A DNA stretch of 50,719 nucleotides from Acidobacteriota bacterium. GTDB lineage: Bacteria; Acidobacteriota; Blastocatellia; UBA7656. The DNA lies in NCBI GenBank assembly GCA_040754075.1, contig JBFMDH010000046.1, forward strand, positions 1-50,719. Reading direction: 5' to 3'. Below are positions 35,363 through 43,436 of the stretch, one piece after another (the first letter of the stretch is position 1; every line of letters begins with the position of its first letter). The position numbers and the translations under genes are program-made. The notes below the pieces were generated by a model that saw only the letters and a list, made by a program, of their open reading frames with translations, had not been told where the DNA came from and made no database searches.

Positions 35363-36043
35363 TTAAAAGACCAGTCCGACAGAGATGCGGACATTATCCT
35401 GTCTTTGAGATTCCAGCGTGAATGGCACGATTGCGCCTGCCTGTCCGAGTCTTTGAACAGAACGGTCTTTCAAAAAAACCGGCGCATAATCGATTTGAAT
35501 CAATCGCAAGCTGAAATTATCCGAAAGGCGAACATCGACACCCCCGCCTATAGCCATCGCAAAATCTGTCGCCCCCGTATCAAAAGATTCGGTGAAACTG
35601 CCGCCGGCAATAGGGAATTGCGATTCCACTTCAAAGCGCGTGTGAGCGCCACCGAAAAGCGCATGGACGTATGGCTCAAACCGGCTGGGGTTGCGGTATT
35701 TGAGTTTCGGGCCAGCCATAAAATAAACTACCCGGGTGTCAATTCTATCTTCATCATTGGGACCGAAAACCTCTGTATCTTTCTTCCGATGAAAAGAGAA
35801 ATCTCCGGTGATGCCGAAATAGTCATTGAAATACCCTGTGAATGAGGCATTCACGCCATGCAGACCTACTCGTCTACCGAAGAAATCATCATCGAATATG
35901 TTTCCGGGATCGTTTCTATCCGGGATGCCTTCAGCCTGAAGGTTTGAATAACCAATGAAAAAATCGGCTCGTTTGCCACTCTGAGCGAAAACCCCAGTGG
36001 ACAAAATAATCAAACAAACGGTTGCCAAAACTAGTTTACGCAT
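35363..36043 (-). CDS. Outer-membrane beta-barrel protein
   Basis: 226 residues from ATG 36043. The frame extends another 35 codons upstream, but the signal peptide starts here (RKLVLATVCLIILSTGVFAQ) and AAGGAG lies upstream. The mature chain alternates polar and aromatic/hydrophobic residues, opens with 'KRADFFIGYSNLQAEG' and ends in the outer-membrane signature Phe (ISVGLVF). This is consistent with an eight-strand OmpA/OprF-like or 'outer membrane beta-barrel' domain. It is a porin-like or structural outer-membrane protein; specificity is unknown. It sits downstream of two small genes on the same strand. Confidence 0.78.
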   Translation of the reverse strand: MRKLVLATVCLIILSTGVFAQSGKRADFFIGYSNLQAEGIPDRNDPGNIFDDDFFGRRVGLHGVNASFTGYFNDYFGITGDFSFHRKKDTEVFGPNDEDRIDTRVVYFMAGPKLKYRNPSRFEPYVHALFGGAHTRFEVESQFPIAGGSFTESFDTGATDFAMAIGGGVDVRLSDNFSLRLIQIDYAPVFLKDRSVQRLGQAGAIVPFTLESQRQDNVRISVGLVF

Positions 36044-36148
36044 ACGACTTTTTACTACTCCTTTTATGGTTTTCCTTGCCTTAACGAATGCTGGCGTTAA
36101 GGTTTTTCCCACGTGCTCTTTTGCCTGCCAAACAATTGTGCCAGTCAA

Positions 36149-36367
36149 TTAAAAGAGCGGAATATCATTAGGGTTTGGATCATCCGAATTGGGTAACGGG
36201 TCTTCGCGTTCAACATCCGGCTCTTCAGGAAGCAGCGGCGGATCGGTTACCGGATAAGGGTTCGGAGGAATGACATCAGGGTTGAGCGGGTCTGGCGGCA
36301 AAGGGTCATCCGGGTTTTCGGGTGGGATATGGGTTGGGCGTTCGTCAATCATTGGGTCTTTGCTCAT
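36149..36367 (-). CDS. Small acidic, proline-rich protein
   Basis: 72 residues with an almost random-coil composition: about 27 Pro and many Asp/Glu/Asn, with 'PPENPDDPLPPDPLNPDVIPPNPYPV' style repeats (about residues 15-45). AGGAG is placed well before the ATG. There is no signal peptide and no transmembrane segment. It is likely disordered and might be a linker or mineral/metal-binding protein. It sits just upstream of the outer-membrane barrel gene and downstream of two other small genes. Confidence 0.6.
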   Translation of the reverse strand: MSKDPMIDERPTHIPPENPDDPLPPDPLNPDVIPPNPYPVTDPPLLPEEPDVEREDPLPNSDDPNPNDIPLF

Positions 36368-36405
36368 TGTGGTTTCTCCTGAATATAAAATGCTTTTCGT
36401 TGGTT

Positions 36406-36675
36406 TTATGATTTCTCAATTGTTGTCGCGCCTCTTTCGCGAGGTTTCGCATCGGGCGCAAAACGCGATAATTGATCTACTTCACGCTCTTCGCCAATCT
36501 GCAATTCAGCGGGTTGTTGCGATTGATATAAGAAATTGGGATTGTCGATGAAATCTTCGGTTTTTTTCGCATCCCGGTCATCTTTTCGTTTTCTGCCGGG
36601 GTTATCGAACAGGATGAACAACGAAAAGACCACCACGATAGCGACAATCATAATGATGATTAAGGTTTGTGACAT
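36406..36675 (-). CDS. Small single-pass membrane protein
   Basis: 89 residues. The N-terminal membrane helix (LIIIMIVAIVVVFSLFILF, about 5-23) is followed by a basic patch (RKRKDDRDAKK) and a polar, probably disordered tail ending 'RFAPDAKPRERGATTIEKS'. The basic patch predicts the tail stays in the cytoplasm. A ribosome site (AGGA) precedes the ATG. It ends 39 bases before the proline-rich gene starts. Function unknown. Confidence 0.6.
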   Translation of the reverse strand: MSQTLIIIMIVAIVVVFSLFILFDNPGRKRKDDRDAKKTEDFIDNPNFLYQSQQPAELQIGEEREVDQLSRFAPDAKPRERGATTIEKS

Positions 36676-36687
36676 AAGCCGTCCTGT

Positions 36688-36993
36688 TCAGGTTGAGAGT
36701 TTGCGCCCGGCAGCCGCTTCAACCGAGGTGATGTTGCGGGTAATTTTATTCGTCACCCCCTCTTCATCTTCGATTTTAATCGTCGTAATCACATGCTTTG
36801 AATGATTACGCATTCGCAGATGACAGAGCCTGACGACTTCCATGACCTCCTGCCACTCGCCTTCAACGCAAGTTGACCCAGGCGTCAGTTTATAAGGCAA
36901 TCCGCAGGTATCGACGATTTTTAAAATTTCAGCGAGTGGCCCCGATAGGTGGTCACCGGCTCCAAGCGGCAGGATTGAAAACTCAACTAACAT
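36688..36993 (-). CDS. MTH1187/YkoF-like thiamine-binding protein
   Basis: 101 residues from ATG 36993, which has a strong GGGAGGAAAG ribosome site; the frame extends 25 codons upstream but those are not conserved-looking. 'MLVEFSILPLGAGDHLSGPLAEILKIVDTCGLPYKLTPGSTCVEGEWQEVMEVVRLCH' matches the PF01910-type thiamine-binding fold ('v.fsi.Plg.g..s.s..va..v.vi..sGl.y...pm.T.vEG'). It forms a small alpha/beta oligomer that binds thiamine or a related heterocycle. It ends 12 bases before the membrane-protein gene starts. Confidence 0.8.
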   Translation of the reverse strand: MLVEFSILPLGAGDHLSGPLAEILKIVDTCGLPYKLTPGSTCVEGEWQEVMEVVRLCHLRMRNHSKHVITTIKIEDEEGVTNKITRNITSVEAAAGRKLST

Positions 36994-37447
36994 CTCTTTC
37001 CTCCCTTCATCATTCAGTATTGACAGGGCGTCGCCGCAATCACCCCTTGAGCAATAGGGATGGTTCATAACGCGAGAGTCGGCAAGGTTTCAGTAACTGG
37101 TTATCCAACCGGCAGGGTTTGATCGCCGCCGTTCTCTTGCGCTATTCGCTTCAACTTTTATTCACCCCATCGTTGACCGTAATCAATGCAGCGATGTCAT
37201 GGATGCAGACACCCCTATTCATTCATGCGTCAATGTTTCTCACGTTGAGGTCAGAGAGCAACCCATGTGCCAGCAAGACAACGGCTGAGAAGGGATGAGC
37301 GAAATTTTTAAACACGCCAATTCGTTTGCCGAGCGGGCTTGACCGTGACAATAACCGCAACTTTACAGGGGAAAGCGAAAATCCCCGCAGAGGGGATGAA
37401 CGTTGACCAGGCATATAAAAGGTGAGATGGATTCGATTAATGAAAAT
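36994..37447. other. 450-base intergenic region without a recognised gene
   Basis: Between the thiamine-binding gene and rodZ. Only shadows and short frames without ribosome sites are seen. At about 37122-37136 a short 'GATCGCCGCC' resembles the tRNA-Cys 3' end, but it is only 10 bases long. Confidence 0.4.
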
Positions 37448-38347
37448 CTATTGCGGAGGTGCCGGGGATTGGGTTTGAAAAAAGGTTGGCAAGGTATCGC
37501 GTGAAATTAAAATGTTGCCTTTCCATTCCGGTAAATCAACCGGCAGATTTGCTTCTTTGTTGTTGATAATCAACTTCAAGGATTGTTTATTGCCATATTT
37601 GATTTTGACAGCCGAGAGAGCGGGCGGCACATCCTGACCTTCGCCGGGTTTTAAAATCACTTGCGCGGGTTTGGCTTCATCGGCTTGATACTGAATCCAT
37701 ATATCGTTGTCTTTGGCTTCGATTCTCACCTTCAAGGTATCGCCGGCATTGACACTGGGTGCCTGTGGCGGTTCAGCGGTTGGCGTGGGTTGCGATGAAT
37801 TTTGCGAAGATGCCGATTGCGACGGTTCTTCCGCTTGCGGTTGTTCGATTCTGGGCTTTTCGGGAATGACCACCTGAGCCGCTTGATTCTTATTAATCTG
37901 CCGGACGAGCGCGGCGATGATGATGCCGACGACAATTAATATTCCAATAATGATGAGCACACTCGACCAGTTGGTTTCGGTTGAGGTCTTGGCAGGTTTC
38001 TTGCGAATGACCGGCGGCTGATTTTCGTAAGCTTGAATAATTGAAGGCGGTTGTTTCGACGATTTTTTATGATTGTCTTCCGGTTGTTCGATAACCGGTG
38101 GCGGCGCGACCTGCTGCACATAAAGATTCATCGCTTCATCTTCGTTCATGCCGACTTTTTTAGCGAAAGCGCGAATAAACGAGCGCGTAAAGATGCCGCC
38201 CGGTAATATCGCATAGTTATCGGCTTCGATGGCTTTAAGAAAACGAATCCCTATTTTGGTGGAATCAGCGATGTCGTTAAGGTCTATGTTGAGTTGTTCG
38301 CGTCTGCGTCTTAGCTCTTCGCCTAGAGTCGGCATAAGTTGTTGCAC
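37448..38347 (-). CDS. rodZ: RodZ-like cytoskeletal anchor (HTH + TM + DUF4115)
   Basis: 299 residues. The N-terminal helix-turn-helix (about 5-75: TLGEELRRRREQLNIDLNDIADSTKIGIRFLKAIEADNYAILPGG) is the MreB-binding HTH_25 domain. A disordered Pro/Lys linker, one transmembrane helix (SVLIIIGILIVVGIIIAALV, about 129-148), a Ser/Pro/Gln-rich periplasmic spacer and a C-terminal DUF4115 beta-domain (about 205-285) follow. It links MreB to the cell-wall machinery and sets rod shape. Two starts are possible: GTG 38347 and ATG 38335; both have imperfect ribosome sites. Confidence 0.88.
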   Translation of the reverse strand: MQQLMPTLGEELRRRREQLNIDLNDIADSTKIGIRFLKAIEADNYAILPGGIFTRSFIRAFAKKVGMNEDEAMNLYVQQVAPPPVIEQPEDNHKKSSKQPPSIIQAYENQPPVIRKKPAKTSTETNWSSVLIIIGILIVVGIIIAALVRQINKNQAAQVVIPEKPRIEQPQAEEPSQSASSQNSSQPTPTAEPPQAPSVNAGDTLKVRIEAKDNDIWIQYQADEAKPAQVILKPGEGQDVPPALSAVKIKYGNKQSLKLIINNKEANLPVDLPEWKGNILISRDTLPTFFQTQSPAPPQ

Positions 38348-38570
38348 GACCTCTCTTTTCTCCTGTCGTTATTGGGGCTTACGGATGCAAACAGAATCTT
38401 ATGGTTGCCGGGCTTGGGTGTCAAGCAGTTTGCTTGACTGCCTATAGGTGTTTTGTTAGTTTTGATGCTCTTTGTTAAGAAAATCATTTGAGCATCAAAG
38501 AAGCAACAATTTTCATCGCTGATGCCCATCTTTGAATAAGCATCAACAGTCCGAAATCGGAGGAATATTT

Positions 38571-38957
38571 ATGTCAATGGAAGCTCTCGGCATGATCGAG
38601 ACCAAAGGCTTTGTGGGAGCCGTCGAAGCCGCAGATGCAATGACCAAAGCCGCGAATGTCGTACTCGTCGGCAAACAATATATCGGCGCGGGCTATGTCA
38701 CAGTGTTTGTGCGCGGCGATGTCGGCGCGGTAAAAGCGGCGACAGATGCAGGCGCTGCCGCCGCCCGGCGCGTCGGTGAATTAATCAGCGTTCATGTCAT
38801 ACCGCGTCCACACCGAGAGTTGGAATACATTCTGGAAAAAAGCAAAACCATTAAATCGGTTCACGAATTGACCAACGGCGGACAAGGTCAACTTTCTACC
38901 GGTGCCGGTGGTGATGGTTCGCGCGCGCTCACCGAAGGCAAAAAAGAACGGAAATAA
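38571..38957 (+). CDS. Bacterial microcompartment hexameric shell protein (BMC-H, PduA/EutM-like)
   Basis: 128 residues from ATG 38571 (GGAGG upstream); a TTG-extended frame is unnecessary. It contains one BMC domain: '[78 protein letters not shown]'. The pore loop is YIGAGYVTV. The tail ([20 protein letters not shown]... TEGKKERK) is longer and more polar than in PduA. Hexamers tile into the shell facet and their pores pass small metabolites. No pentamer (EutN/CcmL type) or tandem BMC-T gene is in the window. It is the first gene of a two-gene module with the aldehyde dehydrogenase. Confidence 0.93.
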   Translation: MSMEALGMIETKGFVGAVEAADAMTKAANVVLVGKQYIGAGYVTVFVRGDVGAVKAATDAGAAAARRVGELISVHVIPRPHRELEYILEKSKTIKSVHELTNGGQGQLSTGAGGDGSRALTEGKKERK

Positions 38958-38962
38958 ATTTT

Positions 38963-39074
38963 TTGGTATTTTGTGCTTTGAACCTGGTGACAGGTACGTT
39001 GAATTTTTAATCACATTTTTCCTGGTTTGCCTGTACCTGCCAGGTTGATGTGACCACGAAGCATAAAGTACCAA
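38963..39074. repeat. 112-bp imperfect palindrome between the BMC and aldehyde dehydrogenase genes
   Basis: The outer arms 38963-38978 (TTGGTATTTTGTGCTT) and 39059-39074 (AAGCATAAAGTACCAA) pair at 14 of 16 positions. Inner arms AACCTGG...CAGGTAC (38981-38997) and GTACCTGCCAGGTT (39033-39046) pair over 14 bases with a 3-base bulge. The whole intergenic space is occupied. It could be a mobile palindromic element or an mRNA processing/stability structure between the shell gene and the enzyme gene. No terminator T-run follows. Confidence 0.6.
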
Positions 39075-39094
39075 GCGCCATACTCATCTAACCC

Positions 39095-40867
39095 ATGTCT
39101 GACGACCCTAACAATCAATCCTTAACGCAGGCGCGTGACTTGGTCGAACGCGCTGCCGCCGCGCAAAAAATTCTTGCGACATTTTCACAGGAAAAGGTTG
39201 ATGCAATTGTCGCAGCAATGGCGCGCGCCGCCCTTGAAGAGAGTTATCGCTTAGGTGAAATGGCGCACCTGGAAACCGGTTTTGGCAGCGCCGCCGATAA
39301 AAATACCAAGAACCGTTTTTCCGCCGAACAGATTTATAACTTCATTAAGCCGATGAAGACCGTCGGGGTTCTCAAACAGACCGACAGCATCATCGAAGTC
39401 GCTTCGCCGCGCGGCGTGGTCGCGGCAATCATCCCGGTCACCAATCCGACCTCCACAGCCATTTTTAAAATATTAATTTCTATCAAAGCTCGTGATGCCG
39501 TGGTCTTGAGTCCGCACCCTGCGGCTGCTCAATGTATCAATGAAACCGCGCGGGTGATGCGCCTTGCCGGCGAAGCCGCAGGGCTTCCCGCAGGCGCTGT
39601 GAGTTGTATGACGCACGCCACTCAGGAGGGCACTCAGGAATTGATGAAGCACAAACTCACCGCCGTGATTTTAGCGACCGGCGGCATAGGGCTGGTGCGC
39701 GCTGCCTATTCCTCCGGGAAACCGGCGTTCGGTGTCGGTCCCGGAAATGTTCCGGCGATGATTGAACGCTCGGCGAATATTCATAAAGCCGTGAAAGATA
39801 TTCTCACCGGCAAATGTTTCGATAACGGCACCATCTGTTCATCGGAGCAGGCTATCGTGGTCGAACGCCCGATTGATAAAGAGGTGCGCGAGCGACTCGC
39901 TGCCGAAGGCGCATACTTTTTAAATAAAGAGCAACAGGATGCGCTCGAAAAAGTTGTAGCCACGCCAGAGGTTAAACTCAATGCCAAAATCGTCGGTCGC
40001 AGCGCCAAAGTGATTGCCGAGATGGCAGGGCTGACGATTCCCGATGGCACCCGCGCTTTGGTTTTTGAACTTGCCGGTGTCGGCAAAACGTTTCCGCTTT
40101 CAATGGAAAAACTCTCGCCGCTCCTGGCTTATTATGTTGTCGAAAATCTCGAAGAAGGCTGTGAACGCGCCGCCGCAATTTTAAGATTTGGCGGCATGGG
40201 GCACACCGCTTCGATTCATACGCAGAGCCGTGATGCGGCGCGCGAATACGGCATACGGATGCCGGTGTCGCGGGTGATTGTCAACAGCCCGTCAACGCAT
40301 GGGGCAATCGGATTTACCACTGACCTTGAGCCGTCGATGACTTTGGGGTGTGGTTCGTGGGGCGGCAATGTGACTTCCGATAATATTTCGCCGCGCCATC
40401 TGGTCGATGTCAAACGCATCGCTTTTGAAACCAAAGCCATCAATCGTTTGCCTGTAGAGATGAAAACCGCTGCGCAAGCGGTTTCCACAACCAAGACAGC
40501 GGTTGACCGCGCAGCAATAACTTCTCTGGTTGACCGTTTCCTGGCTGAACGCGGCGCAAAGGTTCACCGCCACACGCAACAAATTCAGCCGCAACCCCAA
40601 CCTGCGCCAACGCCGCCAACGAGTCCGCAACCGATTATTGTGCAGGTGCAGACGCCGCCACCGGTCACACCACCTGCGCCACCTGCGCCCCCGCCATCTG
40701 TGCAAGCATCATCGAATAATCACAGAGTCATTCATGAGTTTGTTTGCGAAGACGATGTGCGACGCGCTTTGCAAAAAGGCGAAAAGATTCATGTCAATGC
40801 AAAAACCATCATCACGCCATCAGCGCGCGATTTAGGGGAAGCTAATAATATTTTTACCCGTTCATAA
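39095..40867 (+). CDS. CoA-acylating aldehyde dehydrogenase with encapsulation-like C-terminal extension
   Basis: 590 residues. Residues about 10-455 are an acetylating aldehyde dehydrogenase of the AdhE/EutE type: '[30 protein letters not shown]', '[19 protein letters not shown]', and the catalytic Cys248 in '[11 protein letters not shown]'. It converts a short-chain aldehyde, CoA and NAD+ to acyl-CoA and NADH, usually inside a microcompartment. The C-terminus is unusual. Residues about 471-488 ([14 protein letters not shown]) look like an amphipathic encapsulation peptide. A Pro/Gln linker (496-540) follows, then a 44-residue domain (547-590) '[18 protein letters not shown] ... [11 protein letters not shown]'. 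From memory that last pattern occurs on other microcompartment-associated proteins. The start lacks a clear ribosome site. It is downstream of the BMC-H gene across a palindromic element. Confidence 0.9.
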   Translation: MSDDPNNQSLTQARDLVERAAAAQKILATFSQEKVDAIVAAMARAALEESYRLGEMAHLETGFGSAADKNTKNRFSAEQIYNFIKPMKTVGVLKQTDSIIEVASPRGVVAAIIPVTNPTSTAIFKILISIKARDAVVLSPHPAAAQCINETARVMRLAGEAAGLPAGAVSCMTHATQEGTQELMKHKLTAVILATGGIGLVRAAYSSGKPAFGVGPGNVPAMIERSANIHKAVKDILTGKCFDNGTICSSEQAIVVERPIDKEVRERLAAEGAYFLNKEQQDALEKVVATPEVKLNAKIVGRSAKVIAEMAGLTIPDGTRALVFELAGVGKTFPLSMEKLSPLLAYYVVENLEEGCERAAAILRFGGMGHTASIHTQSRDAAREYGIRMPVSRVIVNSPSTHGAIGFTTDLEPSMTLGCGSWGGNVTSDNISPRHLVDVKRIAFETKAINRLPVEMKTAAQAVSTTKTAVDRAAITSLVDRFLAERGAKVHRHTQQIQPQPQPAPTPPTSPQPIIVQVQTPPPVTPPAPPAPPPSVQASSNNHRVIHEFVCEDDVRRALQKGEKIHVNAKTIITPSARDLGEANNIFTRS

Positions 40868-40943
40868 ATCAACCTTTCTTATTAAACCATCGTCCTAACT
40901 TGCCGCTTTGCGCTGAATCGCTGTCTTGCTAAGATTGAAACGA

Positions 40944-41642
40944 ATGAGTGAAACAATTAAAGACAACCTGGCAAGCGTAAAAGAACGGATTCAAAACGCA
41001 GCAACTCGCACAGGCAGAAATCCTGATGACATTACGCTGGTCGTGGTATCGAAAACCTTTGCACCGGAGATTGTCCAGCAGGCAGTTGATGCAGGGGTTC
41101 GTGTGCTTGGCGAAAATAAGGTTCAAGAGGCGGTTGAAAAAGCGCCGTTGGTGAAAGGCGATGGCATCAATTGGCATCTCATCGGGCATCTGCAATCCAA
41201 TAAAGTGCGACCGGCGGTGAAAACCTTTGCCTGGATTCACACGATTGATGGTTGCGAACTGGCGCAGCGCCTTGACCGCATTGCCGGTGAAGAGGGAAGA
41301 ACGATAGACGTTTTGATTCAAGTTGATCTGGCGCGCGAAGCGACGAAATCGGGCGCGGATGTCAGTGAACTTGCGGCGATTGTCGAAACCCTGGATGCGG
41401 CAAACAACCTGCGGTTGCAGGGTCTCATGGTATTGCCGCCGTTTTTTGAGGATGTCGAAAAGACCCGCCCCTACTTCAAACGGTTGCGGGAAATTCTTGA
41501 TGAGGTCAATCGCACGCGACCGGAGGCTAAGAAATTAACTCAGCTTTCAATGGGTATGAGTCACGATTTTGAAGTTGCCATTGAAGAGGGCGCGACGCTG
41601 GTTCGTGTCGGCAGCGCAATTTTTGGAGAGAGAGGAAAGTAA
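40944..41642 (+). CDS. yggS: YggS-family PLP-binding protein
   Basis: 232 residues from ATG 40944; the frame extends to a TTG at 40926. Alanine-racemase-like barrel: 'ITLVVVSKTFAPEIVQQAVDAGVRVLGENKVQEAVEKAP' (PLP lysine in VVSKTF), 'NWHLIGHLQSNKVRPAV', 'IHTIDG' and the closing 'LSMGMSHDFEVAIEEGATLVRVGSAIFGER'. It is a single-domain homologue that holds PLP and takes part in vitamin B6 and amino-acid homeostasis. It is followed by yggT and yggU in the standard bacterial order. Confidence 0.95.
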   Translation: MSETIKDNLASVKERIQNAATRTGRNPDDITLVVVSKTFAPEIVQQAVDAGVRVLGENKVQEAVEKAPLVKGDGINWHLIGHLQSNKVRPAVKTFAWIHTIDGCELAQRLDRIAGEEGRTIDVLIQVDLAREATKSGADVSELAAIVETLDAANNLRLQGLMVLPPFFEDVEKTRPYFKRLREILDEVNRTRPEAKKLTQLSMGMSHDFEVAIEEGATLVRVGSAIFGERGK

Positions 41643-41648
41643 GCGAAT

Positions 41649-42248
41649 TTGGATTACTTAATTTTTGCAATCTCCTGGTTGGGGAATTTGATTTATTGGG
41701 GAGCGATAGCTTTCGCTTCACTGTTTTTATTGAGAGTGATTTTATCGTTTTCCGGGGTGAATCCGTTTGCGCGCATTCCCTATCATTTGACGCACCTGAC
41801 GGAACCGATGGTGAGACCCTTGCGCTATCAATTCAGCGGGCGGTCATCGCGTTATGATTTATTGCCGCTGGTTGCCGGAGCCATCATCTTTTTTACCGGG
41901 TTGATTTGTGCCGATGCCATCTGGCAGGTCGGCAAAATTTTGCTTGATGTCAATACCGCTTTACGTCGAGACACCTTCTCGCTGAAATTCGCGCTTTTAA
42001 TGGTGGTTTACATCATTGGCGATTTGTACATTCTGGCGATTTTGCTGAGAATCGTTTTGCCGTTTTTAGGGGTTGGCTATGGCAATCGTTTGTTTCGGTT
42101 CATCTTTAGAATTACCGAACCGTTGCTCAAACCATTAAGGAAATATCTAACTGTCGGCATGTTCGATTTATCGCCGATGGTGGCGCTTTTACTGGTGCGC
42201 TTTGCGATGGGCATTTTTGCGGGTTTATTTGGCGGGGTTTTGCTGTGA
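41649..42248 (+). CDS. yggT: YggT-family membrane protein
   Basis: 199 residues starting at TTG 41649, six bases after the yggS stop; no in-frame ATG lies near enough. Two YggT repeats, each a hydrophobic hairpin with the signature 'P(F)..lT.P(m/l)l.plR' (HLTEPMVRPLRYQF and RITEPLLKPLRKYL). It has about five membrane helices. Family function is uncertain; its genomic partner is YggS and an osmotic-stress or K+ role has been suggested for relatives. The TGA stop overlaps the GTG start of the next gene. Confidence 0.9.
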   Translation: MDYLIFAISWLGNLIYWGAIAFASLFLLRVILSFSGVNPFARIPYHLTHLTEPMVRPLRYQFSGRSSRYDLLPLVAGAIIFFTGLICADAIWQVGKILLDVNTALRRDTFSLKFALLMVVYIIGDLYILAILLRIVLPFLGVGYGNRLFRFIFRITEPLLKPLRKYLTVGMFDLSPMVALLLVRFAMGIFAGLFGGVLL

Positions 42249-42532
42249 TCGAGATAACCGAAAAAAACGGCGCGGTGACCTTTAGAATTCATGCGCAACC
42301 GCGCGCCGCGAAAACCGAAATCGTCGGCGAATATGGGCAGGCGTTAAAAATCAAACTTGCCGCGCCGCCCGTCGATGGCAAAGCCAATGCCGAGTGCCGT
42401 AAATTTTTCGCCAAACTTTTTCATATTCCCATTCAGTCGGTTGACATCCTTGCCGGTGACAGCGGCAGAGATAAAATCATTCGCTTACACCAGGTCAATA
42501 AACAGCAGGCGCAGGAAATTCTCAATCGTTAA
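42245..42532 (+). CDS. yggU: DUF167 (YggU) protein
   Basis: 95 residues starting at GTG 42245, overlapping the yggT stop (GTGA). The full family pattern is visible: 'FRIHAQPRAAKTEIVGEYGQALKIKLAAPPVDGKANAECRKFFAKLF ... VDILAGDSGRDKIIRL'. Its fold is small alpha/beta; function unknown. Translational coupling to yggT is likely. Confidence 0.93.
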   Translation: MIEITEKNGAVTFRIHAQPRAAKTEIVGEYGQALKIKLAAPPVDGKANAECRKFFAKLFHIPIQSVDILAGDSGRDKIIRLHQVNKQQAQEILNR

Positions 42533-42573
42533 GCAAAATTTTACTGGCGACACCACAACCGACATTTAAGTGT

Positions 42574-42603
42574 TTGAAACCCGGCTTTTTTTTGCCGTAT
42601 ACT
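42574..42603 (+). promoter_or_regulatory. Predicted sigma-70 promoter for the GNAT-DUF6916-GNAT operon
   Basis: TTGAAA (42574-42579), an 18-base spacer and TATACT (42598-42603). It lies about 40 bases before the ATG at 42643 and supports that start. The upstream TTG at 42574, which could extend the reading frame, is part of the -35 box and would not be in the transcript. Confidence 0.6.
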
Positions 42604-42642
42604 GCGCTGCTGATTTTTCAGGTAATCAATACCGATTCAACT

Positions 42643-43134
42643 ATGGCTTTAAGTAAACGACCAGTCTGCACGGGTGATGAAGGGTTTCTTTACGAACTCT
42701 ACTGCGAAGTTCGTGCTGCTGATTTTGCGGGGATGGGAATTGCGCAATCACAACTCGACCTGATTTTGAAAATGCAGCATCAGGCAAGGGAACAGTCCTA
42801 TCGATTTCAAAATCCCAATGCCGCGCACGAAATCATTCTGTTGGATGAAAACCCGATTGGACGAATGTTTGTGAGCGACCGGGGCGAAGAATTTCGCCTG
42901 GTCGATATTGCGTTATTGAACGAGTACCGAAATCGCGGCTTTGGCGCGAAGTTGCTTGGCGAGTTATGTGATGCAGCCCAGCGGTTGAACAAACCGGTTA
43001 GCTTGAATGTCGAAAAGCACAATCCGGCAATTCGTTTATATGAGCGGTCGGGTTTTGCCATCGTCAGCCAAGACAGCGCCTATTTTTTTATGCGACGATT
43101 ACCAGATGGTGCGACTCCAGAAAAGGCGGAATAA
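42643..43134 (+). CDS. GNAT N-acetyltransferase 1 of the tail-collar locus
   Basis: 163 residues from ATG 42643. GNAT fold: 'FLYELYCEVRAADF' (helix 1), 'ILLDENPIGRMFVSDRGEEFRLVDIALLNEYRNRGFGAKLL' (beta4 with acetyl-CoA loop R-N-R-G-F-G), 'VSLNVEKHNPAIRLYERSGFAIV' (N-P-A-x-x-L-Y-x-x-x-G-F). The substrate is unknown. It is followed after 3 bases by the DUF6916 gene and then by a second GNAT gene, so the three form a tight operon. Confidence 0.85.
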   Translation: MALSKRPVCTGDEGFLYELYCEVRAADFAGMGIAQSQLDLILKMQHQAREQSYRFQNPNAAHEIILLDENPIGRMFVSDRGEEFRLVDIALLNEYRNRGFGAKLLGELCDAAQRLNKPVSLNVEKHNPAIRLYERSGFAIVSQDSAYFFMRRLPDGATPEKAE

Positions 43135-43137
43135 TCC

Positions 43138-43434
43138 ATGAGTGAACAATTGACCAGAGCAGATTTCAATGTCTGTTTAAATACAACCTTCAATGTCCAA
43201 GCGCAGGAAACAATTTTTCCATTGGAACTGCTGGAATGTAATGATCTCGGCACGACCGACAAGCAGGAACAGTTTTCCTTGATTTTTCGCGGTCCCATCA
43301 ATTGGATTTTGCAACAGATGATTTATCCGGTAAGCCATGAACGCCTGGGCGATTTGGAACTTTTTCTGGTGCCGATCAAAAAAGATAATCAGGGCGTCTA
43401 TTACGAAGCCATCTTCAATTATTTTCGCGAGTAA
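43138..43434 (+). CDS. DUF6916-like protein (cytoplasmic copy)
   Basis: 98 residues. 'LTRADFNVCLNTTF ... FPLELLECNDLG ... EQFSLIFRGPINWILQQMIYPVSHERLGDLELFLVPIKKDNQGVYYEAIFNYF' matches, from memory, the DUF6916 pattern (L..eDF...vg..F......lEL.e..........FsL.FrGP.......g.Y...h..lG.leLFLvP........YeavFn). The function is unknown. The same pattern recurs in the Tat-exported protein at 44072-44554. It lies between two GNAT genes with gaps of 2-3 bases. Confidence 0.78.
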   Translation: MSEQLTRADFNVCLNTTFNVQAQETIFPLELLECNDLGTTDKQEQFSLIFRGPINWILQQMIYPVSHERLGDLELFLVPIKKDNQGVYYEAIFNYFRE

Positions 43435-43436
43435 TT

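Noticed and set aside
37122..37136. Third tRNA-Cys-like fragment (GATCGCCGCC)
   Set aside because: Only 10 bases match; the rest of the T-arm is not recognisable. Chance similarity is likely.
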